This document shows, one piece after another, positions 31,276 through 42,332 of a stretch of DNA of 64,000 nt (its first letter is position 1; every line of letters begins with the position of its first letter). The DNA comes from Pseudorasbora parva (Eukaryota > Chordata > Actinopteri > Cypriniformes > Gobionidae), in contig NC_090177.1 in assembly GCF_024679245.1 (NCBI RefSeq), positions 50,131,353 through 50,195,352 of the forward strand, in the 5' to 3' direction. A model generated the notes under the pieces. That model searched no databases. It saw nothing but the letters and a program-made list of their open reading frames with translations, and had not been told where the DNA came from. The position numbers and the translations under genes are program-made.

Positions 31276-31555
31276 CACAGAGATTACGAACGAAAGCTCA
31301 ACCTATCAGAAATTTCTGATCCATAGTCAGACGCGTTTTCCATTAGGCCACTGGCCCACCGGTCTGGCGCCTTGCAGGTGTTTACACGTCTTGTTGGTAA
31401 TTGACTGGACTGTTTCTCAGTGGAAGAACTGTGATCCAGAGTCAGAGACTCTCTCCAGGACAAAAAGGCTAGCCTTAGTGGTCTAGCTTGAGAAGTTGCA
31501 GCAAAACACGGTAGAGGCCCACAGTCAGGATTTAGAAGGCTCATCGAAAAGTCCT

Positions 31556-31627
31556 TCCCTGGTGGTCTAGTGGTTAGGATTCGGCGCTCTCACCGCCGCG
31601 GCCCGGGTTCGATTCCCGGTCAGGGAA
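31556..31627 (+). tRNA. tRNA-Glu (CUC)
   Basis: Unit 50; intact class. Confidence 0.95.
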
Positions 31628-31681
31628 CAGTCTTTTTCCCTCCAACACAGCCAAGAAAGTGTTTGCATGTGAAGAATGACC

Positions 31682-31768
31682 TCCTTCGAGCCGGAGTCGA
31701 AACAGCGACCTAAGGATTTCCAACCTTCCACCTACAGTCCTCCGCTCTACCAGCTGAGCTATCGAAGG
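31682..31768 (-). tRNA. tRNA-Tyr (GUA), terminator lost
   Basis: Unit 50; intron I1; U53 variant. Its terminator is broken (TTCTT on -), and no run of four T follows before the convergent Glu gene, so read-through antisense to Glu is possible. Confidence 0.8.
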
Positions 31769-31891
31769 CACGCAGGTGAGCAACAGAACCTCAACCTATC
31801 AGGTTGCTGCAGCTCCACTGCCGGCTAAAAGTGCTTTTGCCGCAGACCGAAGTGCTGGCTGTTCAGTAAGGGAAGCCAAAACAATCACAAC

Positions 31892-31963
31892 TTCCCATAC
31901 CGGGAGTCGAACCCGGGCCGCCTGGGTGAAAACCAGGAATCCTGACCGCTAGACCATATGGGA
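31892..31963 (-). tRNA. tRNA-Glu (UUC)
   Basis: Unit 50; main form. Confidence 0.96.
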
Positions 31964-32388
31964 ATTCCTGCACGTATCAAGCAGGCTTGTGGGGGTGTTT
32001 TTCATCCATGTGGTACGTACAAGGGCAGGGTTCTGTTGAGCCCTTTGGCTTTCAGTGTGTGATCGTCCCCTTTAAAAATATGGGTATGATCCGAAGGCAT
32101 TGTTTACCGAATTCAGTTTTAACAGACTCAATGGAAGAAGCTGTCATTTGTTTCGCCCAGGGGGTGAAACTTTATCCCATTCTTGTGATCACATAATAGA
32201 TACTTAAAACTGCTCATTAAAGCAAGGTCCCTGTGACAGTACTTATGCGATGCATTTGAAAACACGCACGGTAATGAATGGTAAGCGCTATCTCGCAGAC
32301 AAAACAGCCTATGGTTGGACTGTCAATTTATAAGAAACATAAATCAATTTAATAATTAAAGGCTGAAAGCAAAGCAAAAACAATCATT

Positions 32389-32461
32389 CGAGCCAGCCAG
32401 GAGTCGAACCTAGAATCTTCTGATCCGTAGTCAGACGCGTTATCCATTGCGCCACTGGCCC
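32389..32461 (-). tRNA. tRNA-Arg (ACG)
   Basis: Unit 50; main form. Confidence 0.95.
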
Positions 32462-32647
32462 ACTGTAGGAACGACTTGCTGGTGTTTATACGCGTCTTGT
32501 TGGTGTTTGACTGAACAGCTTCTCAGTGGAAGAACTGTGATCCAGAGTAAGAGATTCTCTCCAGGAGGAAAAGGCTAGCCTTAGAAGTTGCAGCAAAATC
32601 TGGTAGAAGCCAACAGCCAGGATTTAGGAGGCGAATAAGAAAGTCCT

Positions 32648-32719
32648 TCCCTGGTGGTCTAGTGGTTAGGATTCGGCGCTCTCACCGCCGCGGCCCGGAT
32701 TTGATTCCCGGTCAGGGAA
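32648..32719 (+). tRNA. tRNA-Glu (CUC), B-box-defective class
   Basis: Unit 51; A53/U56. Confidence 0.8.
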
Positions 32720-32773
32720 CATGCTTTTGCCTTGCAACTTAGCCAAGAAAGGGTTTGCATGTGAAAAGGGACC

Positions 32774-32860
32774 TCCTTCGAGCCGGAGTCGAACCAGCGA
32801 CCTAAGGATTGCCAACCTTTCACCTACAGTCCTCCGCTCTACCAGCTGAGCTATCGAAGG
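32774..32860 (-). tRNA. tRNA-Tyr (GUA)
   Basis: Unit 51; intron I2. Confidence 0.94.
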
Positions 32861-33140
32861 CACAGAGATTACGAACGAAAGCTCAACCTATCAGAAATTT
32901 CTGATCCATAGTCAGACGCGTTTTCCATTAGGCCACTGGCCCACCGGTCTGGCGCCTTGCAGGTGTTTACACGTCTTGTTGGTAATTGACTGGACTGTTT
33001 CTCAGTGGAAGAACTGTGATCCAGAGTCAGAGACTCTCTCCAGGACAAAAAGGCTAGCCTTAGTGGTCTAGCTTGAGAAGTTGCAGCAAAACACGGTAGA
33101 GGCCCACAGTCAGGATTTAGAAGGCTCATCGAATAGTCCT

Positions 33141-33212
33141 TCCCTGGTGGTCTAGTGGTTAGGATTCGGCGCTCTCACCGCCGCGGCCCGGATTTGATTC
33201 CCGGTCAGGGAA
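33141..33212 (+). tRNA. tRNA-Glu (CUC), B-box-defective class
   Basis: Unit 52; A53/U56. Confidence 0.8.
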
Positions 33213-33266
33213 CATGCTTTTGCCTTGCAACTTAGCCAAGAAAGGGTTTGCATGTGAAAAGGGACC

Positions 33267-33353
33267 TCCTTCGAGCCGGAGTCGAACCAGCGACCTAAGG
33301 ATTGCCAACCTTTCAACTACAGTCCTCCGCTCTACCAGCTGAGCTATCGAAGG
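33267..33353 (-). tRNA. tRNA-Tyr (GUA)
   Basis: Unit 52; intron I2 with first base changed (TTGAAAGG); exons unchanged. Confidence 0.92.
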
Positions 33354-33633
33354 CACAGAGATTACGAACGAAAGCTCAACCTATCAGAAATTTCTGATCC
33401 ATAGTCAGACGCGTTTTCCATTAGGCCACTGGCCCACCGGTCTGGCGCCTTGCAGGTGTTTACACGTCTTGTTGGTAATTGACTGGACTGTTTCTCAGTG
33501 GAAGAACTGTGATCCAGAGTCAGAGACTCTCTCCAGGACAAAAAGGCTAGCCTTAGTGGTCTAGCTTGAGAAGTTGCAGCAAAACACGGTAGAGGCCCAC
33601 AGTCAGGATTTAGAAGGCTCATCGAAAAGTCCT

Positions 33634-33705
33634 TCCCTGGTGGTCTAGTGGTTAGGATTCGGCGCTCTCACCGCCGCGGCCCGGGTTCGATTCCCGGTCA
33701 GGGAA
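33634..33705 (+). tRNA. tRNA-Glu (CUC)
   Basis: Unit 53; intact class. Confidence 0.95.
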
Positions 33706-33759
33706 CAGTCTTTTTCCCTCCAACACAGCCAAGAAAGTGTTTGCATGTGAAAAATGACC

Positions 33760-33846
33760 TCCTTCGAGCCGGAGTCGAAACAGCGACCTAAGGATTTCCA
33801 ACCTTCCACCTACAGTCCTCCGCTCTACCAGCTGAGCTATCGAAGG
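33760..33846 (-). tRNA. tRNA-Tyr (GUA), T-stem variant
   Basis: Unit 53; intron I1; U53 variant, terminator intact. Confidence 0.82.
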
Positions 33847-33969
33847 CACGCAGGTGAGCAACAGAACCTCAACCTATCAGGTTGCTGCAGCTCCACTGCC
33901 GGCTAAAAGTGCTTTTGCCGCAGACAGAAGCGCTGGCTGTTCAGTAAGGGAAGCCAAAACAATCACAAC

Positions 33970-34041
33970 TTCCCATACCGGGAGTCGAACCCGGGCCGCC
34001 TGGGTGAAAACCAGGAATCCTGACCGCTAGACCATATGGGA
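33970..34041 (-). tRNA. tRNA-Glu (UUC)
   Basis: Unit 53; main form. Confidence 0.96.
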
Positions 34042-34466
34042 ATTCCTGCACCTATCAAGCAGGCTTGTGGGGGTGTTTTTCATCCATGTGGTACGTACAA
34101 GGGCAGGGTTCTGTTGAGCCCTTTGGCTTTCAGTGTGTGATCGTCCCCTTTAAAAATATGGGTATGATCCGAAGGCATTGTTTACCGAATTCAGTTTTAA
34201 CAGACTCAATGGAAGAAGCTGTCATTTGTTTCGCCCAGGGGGTGAAACTTTATCCCATTCTTGTGATCACATAATAGATACTTAAAACTGCTCATTAAAG
34301 CAAGGTCCCTGTGACAGTACTTATGCGATGCATTTGAAAACACGCACGGTAATGAATGGTAAGCGCTATCTCGCAGACAAAACAGCCTATGGTTGGACTG
34401 TCAATTTATAAGAAACATAAATCAATTTAATAATTAAAGGCTGAAAGCAAAGCAAAAACAATCGTT

Positions 34467-34539
34467 CGAGCCAGCCAGGAGTCGAACCTAGAAACTTCTG
34501 ATCCATAGTCAGACGCGTTATCCATTGTGCCACTGGCCC
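34467..34539 (-). tRNA. tRNA-Arg body with AUG anticodon
   Basis: Unit 53; same variant as the unit 25 gene. Confidence 0.85.
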
Positions 34540-34725
34540 ACTGTAGGAACGACTTGCTGGTGTTTATACGCGTCTTGTTGGTGTTTGACTGAACAGCTTC
34601 TCAGTGGAAGAACTGTGATCCAGAGTAAGAGATTCTCTCCAGGAGGAAAAGGCTAGCCTTAGAAGTTGCAGCAAAATCTGGTAGAGGCCAACAGCCAGGA
34701 TTTAGGAGGCGAATAAGAAAGTCCT

Positions 34726-34797
34726 TCCCTGGTGGTCTAGTGGTTAGGATTCGGCGCTCTCACCGCCGCGGCCCGGATTTGATTCCCGGTCAGGGAA
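34726..34797 (+). tRNA. tRNA-Glu (CUC), B-box-defective class
   Basis: Unit 54; A53/U56. Confidence 0.8.
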
Positions 34798-34851
34798 CAT
34801 GCTTTTGCCTTGCAACTTAGCCAAGAAAGGGTTTGCATGTGAAAAGGGACC

Positions 34852-34938
34852 TCCTTCGAGCCGGAGTCGAACCAGCGACCTAAGGATTGCCAACCTTTCA
34901 CCTACAGTCCTCCGCTCTACCAGCTGAGCTATCGAAGG
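34852..34938 (-). tRNA. tRNA-Tyr (GUA)
   Basis: Unit 54; intron I2. Confidence 0.94.
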
Positions 34939-35218
34939 CACAGAGATTACGAACGAAAGCTCAACCTATCAGAAATTTCTGATCCATAGTCAGACGCGTT
35001 TTCCATTAGGCCACTGGCCCACCGGTCTGGCGCCTTGCAGGTGTTTACACGTCTTGTTGGTAATTGACTGGACTGTTTCTCAGTGGAAGAACTGTGATCC
35101 AGAGTCAGAGACTCTCTCCAGGACAAAAAGGCTAGCCTTAGTGGTCTAGCTTGAGAAGTTGCAGCAAAACACGGTAGAGGCCCACAGTCAGGATTTAGAA
35201 GGCTCATCGAAAAGTCCT

Positions 35219-35290
35219 TCCCTGGTGGTCTAGTGGTTAGGATTCAGCGCTCTCACCGCCGCGGCCCGGATTTGATTCCCGGTCAGGGAA
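35219..35290 (+). tRNA. tRNA-Glu (CUC), B-box-defective class
   Basis: Unit 55; A53/U56 with CAGCG anticodon stem. Confidence 0.7.
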
Positions 35291-35344
35291 CATGCTTTTG
35301 CCTTGCAACTTAGCCAAGAAAGGGTTTGCATGTGAAAAGGGACC

Positions 35345-35431
35345 TCCTTCGAGCCGGAGTCGAACCAGCGACCTAAGGATTGCCAACCTTCCACCTACAG
35401 TCCTCCGCTCTACCAGCTGAGCTATCGAAGG
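35345..35431 (-). tRNA. tRNA-Tyr (GUA)
   Basis: Unit 55; intron I3. Confidence 0.94.
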
Positions 35432-35711
35432 CACAGAGATTACGAACGAAAGCTCAACCTATCAGAAATTTCTGATCCATAGTCAGACGCGTTTTCCATT
35501 AGGCCAATGGCCCACCGGTCTGGCGCCTTGCAGGTGTTTACACGTCTTGTTGGTAATTGACTGGACTGTTTCTCAGTGGAAGAACTGTGATCCAGAGTCA
35601 GAGACTCTCTCCAGGACAAAAAGGCTAGCCTTAGTGGTCTAGCTTGAGAAGTTGCAGCAAAGCACGTTAGAGGCCCACAGTCAGGATTTAGAAGGCTCAT
35701 CGAAAAGTCCT

Positions 35712-35783
35712 TCCCTGGTGGTCTAGTGTTTAGGATTCGGCGCTCTCACCGCCGCGGCCCGGGTTCGATTCCCGGTCAGGGAA
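35712..35783 (+). tRNA. tRNA-Glu (CUC), D-loop-defective class
   Basis: Unit 56; U19 class. Confidence 0.72.
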
Positions 35784-35837
35784 CATGCTTTTGCCTTGCA
35801 ACTTAGCCAAGAAAGGGTTTGCATGTGAAAAGGGACC

Positions 35838-35924
35838 TCCTTCGAGCCGGAGTCGAACCAGCGACCTAAGGATTGCCAACCTTTCACCTACAGTCCTCCG
35901 CTCTACCAGCTGAGCTATCGAAGG
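35838..35924 (-). tRNA. tRNA-Tyr (GUA)
   Basis: Unit 56; intron I2. Confidence 0.94.
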
Positions 35925-36204
35925 CACAGAGATTACGAACGAAAGCTCAACCTATCAGAAATTTCTGATCCATAGTCAGACGCGTTTTCCATTAGGCCAC
36001 TGGCCCACCGGTCTGGCGCCTTGCAGGTGTTTACACGTCTTGTTGGTAATTGACTGGACTGTTTCTCAGTGGAAGAACTGTGATCCAGAGTCAGAGACTC
36101 TCTCCAGGACAAAAAGGCTAGCCTTAGTGGTCTAGCTTGAGAAGTTGCAGCAAAACACGGTAGAGGCCCACAGTCAGGATTTAGAAGGCTCATCGAAAAG
36201 TCCT

Positions 36205-36276
36205 TCCCTGGTGGTCTAGTGGTTAGGATTCGGCACTCTCACCGCCGCGGCCCGGATTTGATTCCCGGTCAGGGAA
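36205..36276 (+). tRNA. tRNA-Glu (CUC), B-box-defective class
   Basis: Unit 57; A53/U56 and A31. Confidence 0.7.
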
Positions 36277-36330
36277 CATGCTTTTGCCTTGCAACTTAGC
36301 CAAGAAAGGGTTTGCATGTGAAAAGGGACC

Positions 36331-36417
36331 TCCTTCGAGCCGGAGTCGAACCAGCGACCTAAGGATTGCCAACCTTTCACCTACAGTCCTCCGCTCTACC
36401 AGCTGAGCTATCGAAGG
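36331..36417 (-). tRNA. tRNA-Tyr (GUA)
   Basis: Unit 57; intron I2. Confidence 0.94.
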
Positions 36418-36697
36418 CACAGAGATTACGAACGAAAGCTCAACCTATCAGAAATTTCTGATCCATAGTCAGACGCGTTTTCCATTAGGCCACTGGCCCA
36501 CCGGTCTGGCGCCTTGCAGGTGTTTACACGTCTTGTTGGTAATTGACTGGACTGTTTCTCAGTGGAAGAACTGTGATCCAGAGTCAGAGACTCTCTCCAG
36601 GACAAAAAGGCTAGCCTTAGTGGTCTAGCTTGAGAAGTTGCAGCAAAACACGGTAGAGGCCCACAGTCAGGATTTAGAAGGCTCATCGAAAAGTCCT

Positions 36698-36769
36698 TCC
36701 CTGGTGGTCTAGTGGTTAGGATTCGGCGCTCTCACCGCCGCGGCCCGGATTTGATTCCCGGTCAGGGAA
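36698..36769 (+). tRNA. tRNA-Glu (CUC), B-box-defective class
   Basis: Unit 58; A53/U56. Confidence 0.8.
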
Positions 36770-36823
36770 CATGCTTTTGCCTTGCAACTTAGCCAAGAAA
36801 GGGTTTGCATGTGAAAAGGGACC

Positions 36824-36910
36824 TCCTTCGAGCCGGAGTCGAACCAGCGACCTAAGGATTGCCAACCTTTCACCTACAGTCCTCCGCTCTACCAGCTGAG
36901 CTATCGAAGG
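36824..36910 (-). tRNA. tRNA-Tyr (GUA)
   Basis: Unit 58; intron I2. Confidence 0.94.
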
Positions 36911-37190
36911 CACAGAGATTACGAACGAAAGCTCAACCTATCACAAATTTCTGATCCATAGTCAGACGCGTTTTCCATTAGGCCACTGGCCCACCGGTCT
37001 GGCGCCTTGCAGGTGTTTACACGTCTTGTTGGTAATTGACTGGACTGTTTCTCAGTGGAAGAACTGTGATCCAGAGTCAGAGACTCTCTCCAGGACAAAA
37101 AGGCTAGCCTTAGTGGTCTAGCTTGAGAAGTTGCAGCAAAACACGGTAGAGGCCCACAGTCAGGATTTAGAAGGCTCATCGAAAAGTCCT

Positions 37191-37262
37191 TCCCTGGTGG
37201 TCTAGTGGTTAGGATTCGGCGCTCTCACCGCCGCGGCCCGGGTTCGATTCCCGGTCAGGGAA
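37191..37262 (+). tRNA. tRNA-Glu (CUC)
   Basis: Unit 59; intact class. Confidence 0.95.
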
Positions 37263-37316
37263 CAGTCTTTTTCCCTCCAACACAGCCAAGAAAGTGTTTG
37301 CATGTGAAAAATGACC

Positions 37317-37403
37317 TCCTTCGAGCCGGAGTCGAACCAGCGACCTAAGGATTTCCAACCTTCCACCTACAGTCCTCCGCTCTACCAGCTGAGCTATCGA
37401 AGG
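37317..37403 (-). tRNA. tRNA-Tyr (GUA)
   Basis: Unit 59; intron I1. Confidence 0.95.
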
Positions 37404-37526
37404 CACGCAGGTGAGCAACAGAACCTCAACCTATCAGGTTGCTGCAGCTCCACTGCCGGCTAAAAGTGCTTTTGCCGCAGACCGAAGCGCTGGCTGTTCA
37501 GTAAGGGAAGCCAAAACAATCACAAC

Positions 37527-37598
37527 TTCCCATACCGGGAGTCGAACCCGGGCCGCCTGGGTGAAAACCAGGAATCCTGACCGCTAGACCATATGGGA
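37527..37598 (-). tRNA. tRNA-Glu (UUC)
   Basis: Unit 59; main form. Confidence 0.96.
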
Positions 37599-38023
37599 AT
37601 TCCTGCACCTATCAAGCAGGCTTGTGGGGGTGTTTTTCATCCATGTGGTACGTACAAGGGCAGGGTTCTGTTGAGCCCTTTGGCTTTCAGTGTGTGATCG
37701 TCCCCTTTAAAAATATGGGTATGATCCGAAGGCATTGTTTACCGAATTCAGTTTTAACAGACTCAATGGAAGAAGCTGTCATTTGTTTCGCCCAGGGGGT
37801 GAAACTTTATCCCATTCTTGTGATCACATAATAGATACTTAAAACTGCTCATTAAAGCAAGGTCCCTGTGACAGTACTTATGCGATGCATTTGAAAACAC
37901 GCACGGTAATGAATGGTAAGCGCTATCTCGCAGACAAAACAGCCTATGGTTGGACTGTCAATTTATAAGAAACATAAATCAATTTAATAATTAAAGGGTG
38001 AAAGCAAAGCAAAAACAATCATT

Positions 38024-38096
38024 CGAGCCAGCCAGGAGTCGAACCTAGAATCTTCTGATCCGTAGTCAGACGCGTTATCCATTGCGCCACTGGCCC
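38024..38096 (-). tRNA. tRNA-Arg (ACG)
   Basis: Unit 59; main form. Confidence 0.95.
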
Positions 38097-38282
38097 ACTG
38101 TAGGAACGACTTGCTGGTGTTTATACGCGTCTTGTTGGTGTTTGACTGAACAGCTTCTCAGTGGAAGAACTGTGATCCAGAGTAAGAGAATCTCTCCAGG
38201 AGGAAAAGGCTAGCCTTAGAAGTTGCAGCAAAATCTGGTAGAGGCCAACAGCCAGGATTTAGGAGGCGAATAAGAAAGTCCT

Positions 38283-38354
38283 TCCCTGGTGGTCTAGTGG
38301 TTAGGATTCGGCGCTCTCACCGCCGCGGCCCGGATTTGATTCCCGGTCAGGGAA
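38283..38354 (+). tRNA. tRNA-Glu (CUC), B-box-defective class
   Basis: Unit 60; A53/U56. Confidence 0.8.
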
Positions 38355-38408
38355 CATGCTTTTGCCTTGCAACTTAGCCAAGAAAGGGTTTGCATGTGAA
38401 AAGGGACC

Positions 38409-38495
38409 TCCTTCGAGCCGGAGTCGAACCAGCGACCTAAGGATTGCCAACCTTTCACCTACAGTCCTCCGCTCTACCAGCTGAGCTATCGAAGG
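38409..38495 (-). tRNA. tRNA-Tyr (GUA)
   Basis: Unit 60; intron I2. Confidence 0.94.
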
Positions 38496-38775
38496 CACAG
38501 AGATTACGAACGAAAGCTCAACCTATCAGAAATTTCTGATCCATAGTCAGACGCGTTTTCCATTAGGCCACTGGCCCACCGGTCTGGCGCCTTGCAGGTG
38601 TTTACACGTCTTGTTGGTAATTGACTGGACTGTTTCTCAGTGGAAGAACTGTGATCCAGAGTCAGAGACTCTCTCCAGGACAAAAAGGCTAGCCTTAGTG
38701 GTCTAGCTTGAGAAGTTGCAGCAAAACACGGTAGAGGCCCACAGTCAGGATTTAGAAGGCTCATCGAAAAGTCCT

Positions 38776-38847
38776 TCCCTGGTGGTCTAGTGGTTAGGAT
38801 TCAGCGCTCTCACCGCCGCGGCCCGGATTTGATTCCCGGTCAGGGAA
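38776..38847 (+). tRNA. tRNA-Glu (CUC), B-box-defective class
   Basis: Unit 61; A53/U56 with CAGCG anticodon stem. Confidence 0.7.
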
Positions 38848-38901
38848 CATGCTTTTGCCTTGCAACTTAGCCAAGAAAGGGTTTGCATGTGAAAAGGGAC
38901 C

Positions 38902-38988
38902 TCCTTCGAGCCGGAGTCGAACCAGCGACCTAAGGATTGCCAACCTTCCACCTACAGTCCTCCGCTCTACCAGCTGAGCTATCGAAGG
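38902..38988 (-). tRNA. tRNA-Tyr (GUA)
   Basis: Unit 61; intron I3. Confidence 0.94.
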
Positions 38989-39268
38989 CACAGAGATTAC
39001 GAACGAAAGCTCAACCTATCAGAAATTTCTGATCCATAGTCAGACGCGTTTTCCATTAGGCCAATGGCCCACCGGTCTGGCGCCTTGCAGGTGTTTACAC
39101 GTCTTGTTGGTAATTGACTGGACTGTTTCTCAGTGGAAGAACTGTGATCCAGAGTCAGAGACTCTCTCCAGGACAAAAAGGCTAGCCTTAGTGGTCTAGC
39201 TTGAGAAGTTGCAGCAAAGCACGTTAGAGGCCCACAGTCAGGATTTAGAAGGCTCATCGAAAAGTCCT

Positions 39269-39340
39269 TCCCTGGTGGTCTAGTGTTTAGGATTCGGCGC
39301 TCTCACCGCCGCGGCCCGGGTTCGATTCCCGGTCAGGGAA
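39269..39340 (+). tRNA. tRNA-Glu (CUC), D-loop-defective class
   Basis: Unit 62; U19 class. Confidence 0.72.
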
Positions 39341-39394
39341 CATGCTTTTGCCTTGCAACTTAGCCAAGAAAGGGTTTGCATGTGAAAAGGGACC

Positions 39395-39481
39395 TCCTTC
39401 GAGCCGGAGTCGAACCAGCGACCTAAGGATTGCCAACCTTTCACCTACAGTCCTCCGCTCTACCAGCTGAGCTATCGAAGG
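39395..39481 (-). tRNA. tRNA-Tyr (GUA)
   Basis: Unit 62; intron I2. Confidence 0.94.
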
Positions 39482-39761
39482 CACAGAGATTACGAACGAA
39501 AGCTCAACCTATCAGAAATTTCTGATCCATAGTCAGACGCGTTTTCCATTAGGCCACTGGCCCACCGGTCTGGCGCCTTGCAGGTGTTTACACGTCTTGT
39601 TGGTAATTGACTGGACTGTTTCTCAGTGGAAGAACTGTGATCCAGAGTCAGAGACTCTCTCCAGGACAAAAAGGCTAGCCTTAGTGGTCTAGCTTGAGAA
39701 GTTGCAGCAAAACACGGTAGAGGCCCACAGTCAGGATTTAGAAGGCTCATCGAAAAGTCCT

Positions 39762-39833
39762 TCCCTGGTGGTCTAGTGGTTAGGATTCGGCGCTCTCACC
39801 GCCGCGGCCCGGATTTGATTCCCGGTCAGGGAA
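39762..39833 (+). tRNA. tRNA-Glu (CUC), B-box-defective class
   Basis: Unit 63; A53/U56. Confidence 0.8.
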
Positions 39834-39887
39834 CATGCTTTTGCCTTGCAACTTAGCCAAAAAAGGGTTTGCATGTGAAAAGGGACC

Positions 39888-39974
39888 TCCTTCGAGCCGG
39901 AGTCGAACCAGCGACCTAAGGATTGCCAACCTTTCAACTACAGTGCTCCGCTCTACCAGCTGAGCTATCGAAGG
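39888..39974 (-). tRNA. tRNA-Tyr (GUA), anticodon-stem variant
   Basis: Unit 63; as unit 24. Confidence 0.8.
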
Positions 39975-40254
39975 CACAGAGATTACGAACGAAAGCTCAA
40001 CCTATCAGAAATTTCTGATCCATAGTCAGACGCGTTTTCCATTAGGCCACTGGCCCACCGGTCTGGCGCCTTGCAGGTGTTTACACGTCTTGTTGGTAAT
40101 TGACTGGACTGTTTCTCAGTGGAAGAACTGTGATCCAGAGTCAGAGACTCTCTCCAGGACAAAAAGGCTAGCCTTAGTGGTCTAGCTTGAGAAGTTGCAG
40201 CAAAACACGGTAGAGGCCCACAGTCAGGATTTAGAAGGCTCATCGAAAAGTCCT

Positions 40255-40326
40255 TCCCTGGTGGTCTAGTGGTTAGGATTCGGCGCTCTCACCGCCGCGG
40301 CCCGGGTTCGATTCCCGGTCAGGGAA
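40255..40326 (+). tRNA. tRNA-Glu (CUC)
   Basis: Unit 64; intact class. Confidence 0.95.
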
Positions 40327-40380
40327 CAGTCTTTTTCCCTCCAACACAGCCAAGAAAGTGTTTGCATGTGAAGAATGACC

Positions 40381-40467
40381 TCCTTCGAGCCGGAGTCGAA
40401 ACAGCGACCTAAGGATTTCCAACCTTCCACCTACAGTCCTCCGCTCTACCAGCTGAGCTATCGAAGG
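40381..40467 (-). tRNA. tRNA-Tyr (GUA), terminator lost
   Basis: Unit 64; intron I1; U53 variant and broken terminator (TTCTT) as in unit 50. Confidence 0.8.
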
Positions 40468-40590
40468 CACGCAGGTGAGCAACAGAACCTCAACCTATCA
40501 GGTTGCTGCAGCTCCACTGCCGGCTAAAAGTGCTTTTGCCGCAGACCGAAGTGCTGGCTGTTCAGTAAGGGAAGCCAAAACAATCACAAC

Positions 40591-40662
40591 TTCCCATACC
40601 GGGAGTCGAACCCGGGCCGCCTGGGTGAAAACCAGGAATCCTGACCGCTAGACCATATGGGA
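40591..40662 (-). tRNA. tRNA-Glu (UUC)
   Basis: Unit 64; main form. Confidence 0.96.
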
Positions 40663-41087
40663 ATTCCTGCACGTATCAAGCAGGCTTGTGGGGGTGTTTT
40701 TCATCCATGTGGTACGTACAAGGGCAGGGTTCTGTTGAGCCCTTTGGCTTTCAGTGTGTGATCGTCCCCTTTAAAAATATGGGTATGATCCGAAGGCATT
40801 GTTTACCGAATTCAGTTTTAACAGACTCAATGGAAGAAGCTGTCATTTGTTTCGCCCAGGGGGTGAAACTTTATCCCATTCTTGTGATCACATAATAGAT
40901 ACTTAAAACTGCTCATTAAAGCAAGGTCCCTGTGACAGTACTTATGCGATGCATTTGAAAACACGCACGGTAATGAATGGTAAGCGCTATCTCGCAGACA
41001 AAACAGCCTATGGTTGGACTGTCAATTTATAAGAAACATAAATCAATTTAATAATTAAAGGCTGAAAGCAAAGCAAAAACAATCATT

Positions 41088-41160
41088 CGAGCCAGCCAGG
41101 AGTCGAACCTAGAATCTTCTGATCCGTAGTCAGACGCGTTATCCATTGCGCCACTGGCCC
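41088..41160 (-). tRNA. tRNA-Arg (ACG)
   Basis: Unit 64; main form. Confidence 0.95.
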
Positions 41161-41346
41161 ACTGTAGGAACGACTTGCTGGTGTTTATACGCGTCTTGTT
41201 GGTGTTTGACTGAACAGCTTCTCAGTGGAAGAACTGTGATCCAGAGTAAGAGATTCTCTCCAGGAGGAAAAGGCTAGCCTTAGAAGTTGCAGCAAAATCT
41301 GGTAGAAGCCAACAGCCAGGATTTAGGAGGCGAATAAGAAAGTCCT

Positions 41347-41418
41347 TCCCTGGTGGTCTAGTGGTTAGGATTCGGCGCTCTCACCGCCGCGGCCCGGATT
41401 TGATTCCCGGTCAGGGAA
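41347..41418 (+). tRNA. tRNA-Glu (CUC), B-box-defective class
   Basis: Unit 65; A53/U56. Confidence 0.8.
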
Positions 41419-41472
41419 CATGCTTTTGCCTTGCAACTTAGCCAAGAAAGGGTTTGCATGTGAAAAGGGACC

Positions 41473-41559
41473 TCCTTCGAGCCGGAGTCGAACCAGCGAC
41501 CTAAGGATTGCCAACCTTTCACCTACAGTCCTCCGCTCTACCAGCTGAGCTATCGAAGG
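41473..41559 (-). tRNA. tRNA-Tyr (GUA)
   Basis: Unit 65; intron I2. Confidence 0.94.
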
Positions 41560-41839
41560 CACAGAGATTACGAACGAAAGCTCAACCTATCACAAATTTC
41601 TGATCCATAGTCAGACGCGTTTTCCATTAGGCCACTGGCCCACCGGTCTGGCGCCTTGCAGGTGTTTACACGTCTTGTTGGTAATTGACTGGACTGTTTC
41701 TCAGTGGAAGAACTGTGATCCAGAGTCAGAGACTCTCTCCAGGACAAAAAGGCTAGCCTTAGTGGTCTAGCTTGAGAAGTTGCAGCAAAACACGGTAGAG
41801 GCCCACAGTCAGGATTTAGAAGGCTCATCGAATAGTCCT

Positions 41840-41911
41840 TCCCTGGTGGTCTAGTGGTTAGGATTCGGCGCTCTCACCGCCGCGGCCCGGATTTGATTCC
41901 CGGTCAGGGAA
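41840..41911 (+). tRNA. tRNA-Glu (CUC), B-box-defective class
   Basis: Unit 66; A53/U56. Confidence 0.8.
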
Positions 41912-41965
41912 CATGCTTTTGCCTTGCAACTTAGCCAAGAAAGGGTTTGCATGTGAAAAGGGACC

Positions 41966-42052
41966 TCCTTCGAGCCGGAGTCGAACCAGCGACCTAAGGA
42001 TTGCCAACCTTTCAACTACAGTCCTCCGCTCTACCAGCTGAGCTATCGAAGG
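41966..42052 (-). tRNA. tRNA-Tyr (GUA)
   Basis: Unit 66; intron starts TTGAAAGG as in unit 52. Confidence 0.92.
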
Positions 42053-42332
42053 CACAGAGATTACGAACGAAAGCTCAACCTATCAGAAATTTCTGATCCA
42101 TAGTCAGACGCGTTTTCCATTAGGCCACTGGCCCACCGGTCTGGCGCCTTGCAGGTGTTTACACGTCTTGTTGGTAATTGACTGGACTGTTTCTCAGTGG
42201 AAGAACTGTGATCCAGAGTCAGAGACTCTCTCCAGGACAAAAAGGCTAGCCTTAGTGGTCTAGCTTGAGAAGTTGCAGCAAAACACGGTAGAGGCCCACA
42301 GTCAGGATTTAGAAGGCTCATCGAAAAGTCCT

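Larger units (their letters stand above)
28492..31555. repeat. Higher-order block 12: long unit + 4 short
   Basis: Units 45-49, 3,064 bp. Arg relic 5' ends at 29878, 30371, 30864 and 31357. Counterpart of block 15 (8,699 bp shift). Confidence 0.93.
31556..33633. repeat. Higher-order block 13: long unit + 2 short
   Basis: Units 50-52, 2,078 bp. Arg relic 5' ends at 32942 and 33435. Counterpart of block 16. Confidence 0.93.
33634..37190. repeat. Higher-order block 14: long unit + 5 short
   Basis: Units 53-58, 3,557 bp. Arg relic 5' ends at 35020, 35513, 36006, 36499 and 36992. Its long unit matches block 17 while its short units match block 11, so a junction lies near 34.7 kb. Confidence 0.93.
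37191..40254. repeat. Higher-order block 15: long unit + 4 short
   Basis: Units 59-63, 3,064 bp. Arg relic 5' ends at 38577, 39070, 39563 and 40056. Confidence 0.93.
40255..42332. repeat. Higher-order block 16: long unit + 2 short
   Basis: Units 64-66, 2,078 bp. Arg relic 5' ends at 41641 and 42134. Differs from block 13 at one noticed base of the first relic. Confidence 0.93.
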
